The translations under genes and the position numbers were made by a program. The notes under the pieces were generated by a model that saw nothing but the letters and a program-made list of their open reading frames with translations, was not told the DNA's origin and did not search any database. DNA of 64,000 nucleotides, taken from NCBI GenBank assembly GCA_958296225.1, contig OY282456.1:3814523-3878522 (forward strand), given 5' to 3'. The stretch comes from an uncultured Dehalococcoidia bacterium (GTDB taxonomy: Bacteria > Chloroflexota > Dehalococcoidia > Lucifugimonadales > UBA3495). Shown here piece by piece: positions 59,488 through 64,000 of this stretch; position 1 is the first letter of the stretch; each line of letters opens with the position of its first letter.

Positions 59488-60905
59488 ACGCGGCCACCGC
59501 CGGCCACGGCCACCCCGGTTCAGCGCTGGTCATCGGCGGCGGTCTGGCGGGCATCGCCGCCGCCGCCCGCCTGGCCGAAGCCGGCTGGAAAGTTACCCTG
59601 CTGGAAGCCCGCGCCGCTCTGGGCGGACGGGCCTTTTCCTACCGCGACCCGCAAACTGGCCGCGAACTGGACAACGGGCAGCACGTCATCGTAGGCGCCT
59701 GCCGCAACCTCATTGACTTCCTGGAACGCATCGGCGCCCGCCACCTCTGGAAATTGCAGCGGCGGCTTGACGTAGCGGTATATGACCGCTCCGGCCGGCG
59801 GGGCCGGCTGTACGGCGCGCCGGTTCCGGCGCCGGCCCCGGCGCACCTGCTGCCGGCGTTCCTCACCTACCCGCATCTCGGCGCCCGCGACAAGCTGCAA
59901 GCCGGGCGTGGATTGATGGCGGCGATGCTCACCAACCGCCGGCAGCCCCATCTGGAGGATATGACCTTTTACGACTGGCTGCGCTCCCGCGGCCAGTCCG
60001 AGCGCGCCATCAGCAATTTGTGGAACGTGCTCGTCGAGGGCACGCTCAATGACCACGCGCGCGATGTCAGCGCCGCTATGGGCCTGATGATGGTGCAGGA
60101 CGGGCTGCTCCAAGGTCGGCATGAGGCCAACGTGGGCTATCCCACGGTGGCGCTGGGCGACGCCATCGGCAAGCCGGCGCAACGGTACCTGCATCGTCTG
60201 GGCGTGCGGCTGCTGCTGGGTCGCGCCGCGCGTTGCATCAATGCCGGCGGGGACAACCGGGTGCATAGCGTTACCGTTGGCAACGGGGAAACACTGCGGG
60301 CCGATGCCTACGTCAGCGCCGTGCCGTTCTGGACGCTGCCGAACCTGCTGCCGGACGCACTGGCGGCGCAGCCCCCCTTCCCGGACTTAGCCCGGCTGCA
60401 AACGTCGCCGATAATCAACATCCACCTGCGCTACGACCGCGCGGTAATGCGGGGCGATTTTTGCTACTTTGTCCAAAGTCCGCTGCAATGGGTTTTCAAC
60501 CATTCGGGCATTGTGGGGATTGACGACGGCGGGCAATCGCTAACCGTTTCCATCAGCGCGGCCTGGGAATACATCGACCGGGGACGCCGCGAGTTGGCCG
60601 AAATGATTGCCGGCGAGATGCGCGCCGCGTTCCCCAAAGCCCGCAGGGCTACCCTGCTGGATAGCGTGGTGGTCAAGCAGCGCAACGCCACCTTCCGCTG
60701 CGCGCCCGGCGCCAGCCGCCGGCGCCCCGGCCCGCGCACCGCAGCGCCCAACCTGTTTCTGGCCGGAGAGTGGACTGACACCGGCTGGCCCTCTACTATG
60801 GAGAGCGCAGTCATCAGCGGCTATAATGCGGCCAGCGCAGTTATGTCAGACCGCGCCGGAGCCGCCACTTCCCCGGAGCATAATCATGGCCGACCAATGG
60901 GCTGA
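59478..60905 (+). CDS. hpnE: Hydroxysqualene dehydroxylase HpnE
   Basis: FAD-dependent amine-oxidase-fold protein, 475 aa, which turns hydroxysqualene into squalene. N-terminal 'SALVIGGGLAGIAAAARLAE' (FAD GxGxxG), 'VTLLEARAALGGRAFSY' and 'DNGQHVIVGACRNLIDFL', C-terminal 'LFLAGEWTDTGWPSTMESAV' with 'SGYNAASAV' are typical. GTG 59478 start overlaps the last codons of hpnD. It ends 20 bases inside the start of the next gene (class II aldolase). Confidence 0.92.
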   Translation: MAVNAATAGHGHPGSALVIGGGLAGIAAAARLAEAGWKVTLLEARAALGGRAFSYRDPQTGRELDNGQHVIVGACRNLIDFLERIGARHLWKLQRRLDVAVYDRSGRRGRLYGAPVPAPAPAHLLPAFLTYPHLGARDKLQAGRGLMAAMLTNRRQPHLEDMTFYDWLRSRGQSERAISNLWNVLVEGTLNDHARDVSAAMGLMMVQDGLLQGRHEANVGYPTVALGDAIGKPAQRYLHRLGVRLLLGRAARCINAGGDNRVHSVTVGNGETLRADAYVSAVPFWTLPNLLPDALAAQPPFPDLARLQTSPIINIHLRYDRAVMRGDFCYFVQSPLQWVFNHSGIVGIDDGGQSLTVSISAAWEYIDRGRRELAEMIAGEMRAAFPKARRATLLDSVVVKQRNATFRCAPGASRRRPGPRTAAPNLFLAGEWTDTGWPSTMESAVISGYNAASAVMSDRAGAATSPEHNHGRPMG

Positions 60906-61548
60906 ACAACGGCGGGAACTGACCGAGGCCACCCGCGAAATGTATCGCCGGGGGCTGGTGGGCGCGTATTCCGGCAACACCAGCCTCAGGCTAACCGGCG
61001 CGGGCGACGACGGCCTGCTGCTGGTAACGCCCACGCATCACCCCTACTACCGGCTGCAGCCGGAGGAACTGGTGGTAGTCAACCTGGACGGCGAGCCGGT
61101 GGCGCCGGCTCCGATGCGTCCGTCCTCCGAAACCCGCCTGCATCTGGAAATCTACCGCCGTCGCCACGATGTGCAGGCGGTGGCGCATACCCATTCCATC
61201 TACGCCTCAGTGGCGGCGGTTGTCGGCCGGGATATTCCGCCGCTAATCGACGAAATGCTGCTTACCATCGGCGGCCCGGTCCGGGTGAGCAAGTACGCCT
61301 TCCCCGGCACCCAGGAGCTGGCCGAGGCAGCGTATGCCGCCCTGGGCGACCGCAGCGCCGCCCTGCTCCGCAACCACGGCGTCGTTAGCGTCGGCCCGGA
61401 CATCTGGGAAGCCCTGGAAGTGTGCGATTTGGTCGAGCGTCTGGCCCACATTTTCGTCCTGGCCCGCAACTTCGGCCCCCGCGCCGCCGCTGCTCTGCCT
61501 GACGACGCCATTGCGGCCGAAATGCAAATGTTCCGCGACAATCGTTAG
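60886..61548 (+). CDS. Class II aldolase/adducin family protein
   Basis: Zinc-dependent fuculose/rhamnulose-aldolase-like fold, 220 aa. Signature 'LVGAYSGNTSLRLTG' (GNTS), Zn ligands 'VAHTHSIYASVAAVVG' (HxH), 'ALLRNHGVVSVGPDIWEALE' (His), and 'ATREMYRRGLVG'. Start ATG 60886 lies inside hpnE, 20 bases before its stop. Its sugar substrate is unknown. In the context of hopanoid ribose side-chain chemistry it might cleave or remodel a sugar phosphate, a speculative link. Confidence 0.85.
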   Translation: MADQWAEQRRELTEATREMYRRGLVGAYSGNTSLRLTGAGDDGLLLVTPTHHPYYRLQPEELVVVNLDGEPVAPAPMRPSSETRLHLEIYRRRHDVQAVAHTHSIYASVAAVVGRDIPPLIDEMLLTIGGPVRVSKYAFPGTQELAEAAYAALGDRSAALLRNHGVVSVGPDIWEALEVCDLVERLAHIFVLARNFGPRAAAALPDDAIAAEMQMFRDNR

Positions 61549-61562
61549 GCTGCGTTGACATT

Positions 61563-62588
61563 ATGACCATGGCAAACCCGACAGCTCCGGCGCGTCCCCA
61601 GGCAATCGCGGTGGTGGGCGCGGCTTCGCATTTTGCCGCGCGGCTGCTGCATCATCTGGAGTGGGCATTTCCGAATTGCCGGTTAGTCACCTTTGCCGAG
61701 CGGCCCTTGCGCTGGCCGGTGGAGCAGGTGACATCGTACCGCTTGCGCCGGAACCGCGTTCCGGGAACGCTCTCCATATCCGACATACCGGAGGTATTGC
61801 AGCACCGGGCCTGGGACGTGGCGGCGGAAAGCCGGCGCATAACCATATCCGACATAGACGATTTTTTACAAGTGGAAGCCGTGGACTCGCTAATCCATTT
61901 GGGCAGCCATTACGACGGCCCCGACCCGGAGCAGTTCCTGATTGATACCCGCCGGTGGGCGCAAGCCGCCCGCAACGCCGGTGTGCGCCAGTTCGTGTAC
62001 CTGTCCGACTACCGGGTCTATGGCGTCCGCCCGGGGAATCCCATACCCCTTACCGAGCTCACCGCAACCAATCCTCTCCCCGCCCACCAAATCCTGCGCG
62101 ACGCCGAACCGGACATTGACGCGCCGGGAGACCTGGCCGTCGCCTTGCTGCGTACCGCAATGACAGTGGGGCCGAATGGCTGCAATCCGGCCGCCCACGA
62201 GTTCTTGCAGCCCCGTTTATTCCGGGACAAGAACCGCAGCAGCTTGCCGCTCCAGTTCCTGCACGAGTACGACCTGGCCCGAGCTCTGGAAACCGTTGTT
62301 ACGCAACAGCTGGCCGGGCTTTACAACCTGGCCGGCAACGGCTCGGTTTCCCTGCGGGACGTAATAACCCTGGGCCAGCCCCGCCAGCGCCGGAGCAAAC
62401 GTCGGGGCAAACCCCTTGCCCAGCAACCGGAAAACCCCAACTCGCGACGGCCAGCGGGGGGCGCCGCGAAATGCCCCATGATACTCAGCGCCACCAAGTT
62501 CAAGCAGGCCGGCCGCTTCGCGTTCCGGTACTCTTCCGGCCAGGCGATTCGCGCCTACTGCCATTCCGTTCTGCTGGAACCGGACTAG
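61563..62588 (+). CDS. Atypical NAD(P)-binding SDR/epimerase-like protein
   Basis: 341 aa. N-terminal 'AIAVVGAASHFAARLLHHLE' resembles a Rossmann start but the Gly pattern is degenerate (GAASHF for GxxGxxG). 'SLIHLGSHYDGPDPEQFLI', 'AARNAGVRQFVYLSDYRVYG' (Ser and Tyr of extended SDRs; YxxxK is not complete) and 'ALLRTAMTVGPNG' are visible. The C-terminal 100 residues are basic and diverged. It may be a sugar-modifying enzyme or a non-catalytic relative. 14 bases follow the class II aldolase. Confidence 0.65.
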   Translation: MTMANPTAPARPQAIAVVGAASHFAARLLHHLEWAFPNCRLVTFAERPLRWPVEQVTSYRLRRNRVPGTLSISDIPEVLQHRAWDVAAESRRITISDIDDFLQVEAVDSLIHLGSHYDGPDPEQFLIDTRRWAQAARNAGVRQFVYLSDYRVYGVRPGNPIPLTELTATNPLPAHQILRDAEPDIDAPGDLAVALLRTAMTVGPNGCNPAAHEFLQPRLFRDKNRSSLPLQFLHEYDLARALETVVTQQLAGLYNLAGNGSVSLRDVITLGQPRQRRSKRRGKPLAQQPENPNSRRPAGGAAKCPMILSATKFKQAGRFAFRYSSGQAIRAYCHSVLLEPD

Positions 62589-62593
62589 GGCCG

Positions 62594-63538
62594 ATGGCAC
62601 AACGGAATCCGGGCGCGCCCGAACCCGTCATCATTGACACGGACCCGGGAGTAGATGACGCCATCGCCATACTCATGGCGTTGTCCTCCCCTAACCTCAG
62701 GGTGGTGGGCATCACCACCACCGCCGGCAACGTGCCTCTGGCCCGCGCCACCCGCAACGCCCTGGCCCTGCTGGAGTACGCCGGCCGCGCCGACATCCCG
62801 GTAGGCAAGGGCGCGGCGCGGCCCATCCGCGGCCGCTATGCCTACGCCCGCCACGTGCATTCCGCATCGGGCCTCACCCGGCGGCTGCCGGAGCCGACCA
62901 CGCCGGCTGCCGACACCGGCGCGGTTCCGTTCCTGGCCCAAAGGCTGCAGTCCGAACCCGGCGCCGTTACCGTCATTGCCCTCGGCCCGCTGACCAACCT
63001 GGCCCGCTTATTGAGACGGCACAAATCGGCCCTGGATGCGGCCAGGCGGATAATCGTGATGGGCGGCGCGGTAGAAACCGGAGGCAACGCCACGCCCAAT
63101 GCCGAGTTCAACTTTTACAGCGACCCCACGGCGGCCCGTATGGTTGTGGAATCGGGCATACCGATTACCCTGGTAGATTTGGCTCCGTGCCGGCAGGTGT
63201 ATCTGTCCCGCGCCGATGCCGGGCAGTTGCACAGCCCCAGCCCGGCGGGAAAGCTGGCCGCCCAACTGCTTGCCGGCTGGTTCCGTCAGGATGGGCAGCG
63301 CCAGCGATTCAATTTGTACGACCCGCTGGCCGTCATCGCAGCTAGCGACCCGGCCGCGCTGCAACTGCGGCCGGTGACCCTGGCGGTGGCTGATTCGGAG
63401 TCAACCGACGACGCCAGCGAATGGGGGCAGTGCCGCGTGACCGACGCCACGGCCGGCCCCGTATCCGTAGCCGCACCCGACGGCGTAAATGTTCCGGCGG
63501 CCTTTGCCGCAATCCGCAATCTGTTAGAGTGGCAATGA
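62594..63538 (+). CDS. Inosine-uridine-type nucleoside hydrolase
   Basis: Cleaves the N-glycosidic bond of nucleosides. 314 aa. The calcium/active-site motif 'PVIIDTDPGVDDAIAILMAL' lies at the N-terminus, then 'VGITTTAGNVPLARATRNAL' and 'EFNFYSDPTAARMVVESGIP' and C-terminal 'RFNLYDPLAVIAASDP' with a final Asp. ATG 62594 is 5 bases after the SDR stop; an earlier ATG would overlap. It could act on adenosine or another nucleoside of hopanoid processing, but ordinary purine salvage is equally possible. Confidence 0.9.
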   Translation: MAQRNPGAPEPVIIDTDPGVDDAIAILMALSSPNLRVVGITTTAGNVPLARATRNALALLEYAGRADIPVGKGAARPIRGRYAYARHVHSASGLTRRLPEPTTPAADTGAVPFLAQRLQSEPGAVTVIALGPLTNLARLLRRHKSALDAARRIIVMGGAVETGGNATPNAEFNFYSDPTAARMVVESGIPITLVDLAPCRQVYLSRADAGQLHSPSPAGKLAAQLLAGWFRQDGQRQRFNLYDPLAVIAASDPAALQLRPVTLAVADSESTDDASEWGQCRVTDATAGPVSVAAPDGVNVPAAFAAIRNLLEWQ

Positions 63539-63595
63539 TTTTCGTCATCCGGGCCATCCGGTTTATCCCGGCAAAAAACGCCAAAGGACAGTCCC

Positions 63596-64000
63596 ATGCC
63601 CGCATCCGGCAACGTGCTTATCGTAGTATTCGACGGCCTGCAGCCGTCGCAAATCACCCCGGAGTTGATGCCCAACCTGGCCCAATTCGCCCGCGCCGGC
63701 GTTACCCTGGCCAATCACCACCCGGTGTTTCCCACCGTTACCCGCGTGAACGTATCCAGCATCGTAACCGGATGCCAGCCCGGCAAGCACGGGCTGGCCG
63801 GCAACACGTTCCTCGGCCGGGATTACGACCCCCACCGCGTCATCGCCGCTATGGAACCAACCCTGCAAGCGGTCGTCGCTGCCACGGGCAAAGCGCTCCT
63901 GGCCCCCACGTTGGCGGACATCCTGGGCAGCCACGGAATGGAATACATCGCCATTGGCACCGGCACCAGCGGCAACGCCTACCTGCACAACCCCAACGCC
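63596..64000 (+). CDS. Alkaline phosphatase superfamily (nucleotide pyrophosphatase-like) protein, 5' part
   Basis: Runs off the window end without a stop. The first 135 residues are visible. 'NVLIVVFDGLQPSQITPELM' (metal Asp in FDGL), 'NHHPVFPTVTRVNVSSIVTG' (nucleophile Thr in 'PTVT'), 'GKHGLAGNTFL' are characteristic of type I phosphodiesterase/nucleotide pyrophosphatase. No signal peptide is evident. ATG 63596. Same strand as the hopanoid run, 57 bases after the nucleoside hydrolase. Confidence 0.85.
   Translation, partial: MPASGNVLIVVFDGLQPSQITPELMPNLAQFARAGVTLANHHPVFPTVTRVNVSSIVTGCQPGKHGLAGNTFLGRDYDPHRVIAAMEPTLQAVVAATGKALLAPTLADILGSHGMEYIAIGTGTSGNAYLHNPNA

Overview
The window is a 64 kb stretch of a high-GC bacterial chromosome, cut inside a gene at both ends. 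No rRNA or ribosomal protein genes are present, so taxonomy is inferred from gene content only. Many paralogous Uma2-family nuclease genes, several luciferase-like flavin oxidoreductases, a complete squalene/hopanoid cluster, HflK/HflC/FtsH and a fused electron-transfer flavoprotein together suggest a Chloroflexota bacterium, possibly of the Dehalococcoidia/SAR202 type. This is an inference; a marker-gene search would be decisive. Several genes show TTGACA-17-TATAAT-like promoters whose predicted start point lies only a few bases before the ATG, so leaderless mRNAs seem to be used.

Region 1 (1-14.5 kb): the 3' end of a PQQ-type beta-propeller gene, nicotinate phosphoribosyltransferase, a fused EtfB-EtfA, two tandem Uma2 genes on the minus strand, a 1.2 kb gene-poor stretch with a nested palindrome and possible transposase remnants, a secreted double alpha/beta-hydrolase, sucCD, a broken doc toxin gene, a small coiled-coil repeat protein, tRNA-Gly(UCC) and an alpha-carbonic anhydrase lipoprotein. 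Region 2 (14.5-19.5 kb): ketopantoate-reductase-like enzyme, an MNT/HEPN toxin-antitoxin pair, serA, a truncated DUF2283 gene and an intact-looking IS5-type insertion sequence.

Region 3 (19.5-43.2 kb) is the accessory heart of the window. Uma2 genes alternate with luciferase-like oxidoreductases, an alpha/beta hydrolase, a stand-alone AsnC/Lrp sensor domain, an AAA ATPase + DUF4276 pair, an OLD-like AAA-TOPRIM protein, Ldh-type dehydrogenase, metallopeptidases of types M42-like and M16, an MBL hydrolase, and a putative type II restriction-modification locus (D12 adenine methylase, divergent controller protein, unrecognised downstream gene). It ends in a tandem triplication of Uma2. Altogether 12 Uma2 genes lie in the window, one of them frameshifted.

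Region 4 (43-50.9 kb): hflC-hflK, ftsH, an asparaginase-type amidohydrolase with a changed catalytic motif, and an M20 peptidase. Region 5 (50.9-64 kb): one co-oriented cluster for hopanoids: polyprenyl synthase, hpnH, hpnG, hpnA, squalene-hopene cyclase, a yjbQ-family gene, hpnC, hpnD, hpnE, then a class II aldolase, an SDR-like protein, a nucleoside hydrolase and a truncated alkaline-phosphatase-superfamily gene. C15 diphosphate would be turned into squalene (HpnD, HpnC, HpnE), cyclised (Shc) and extended with adenosine (HpnH), then adenine is removed (HpnG).
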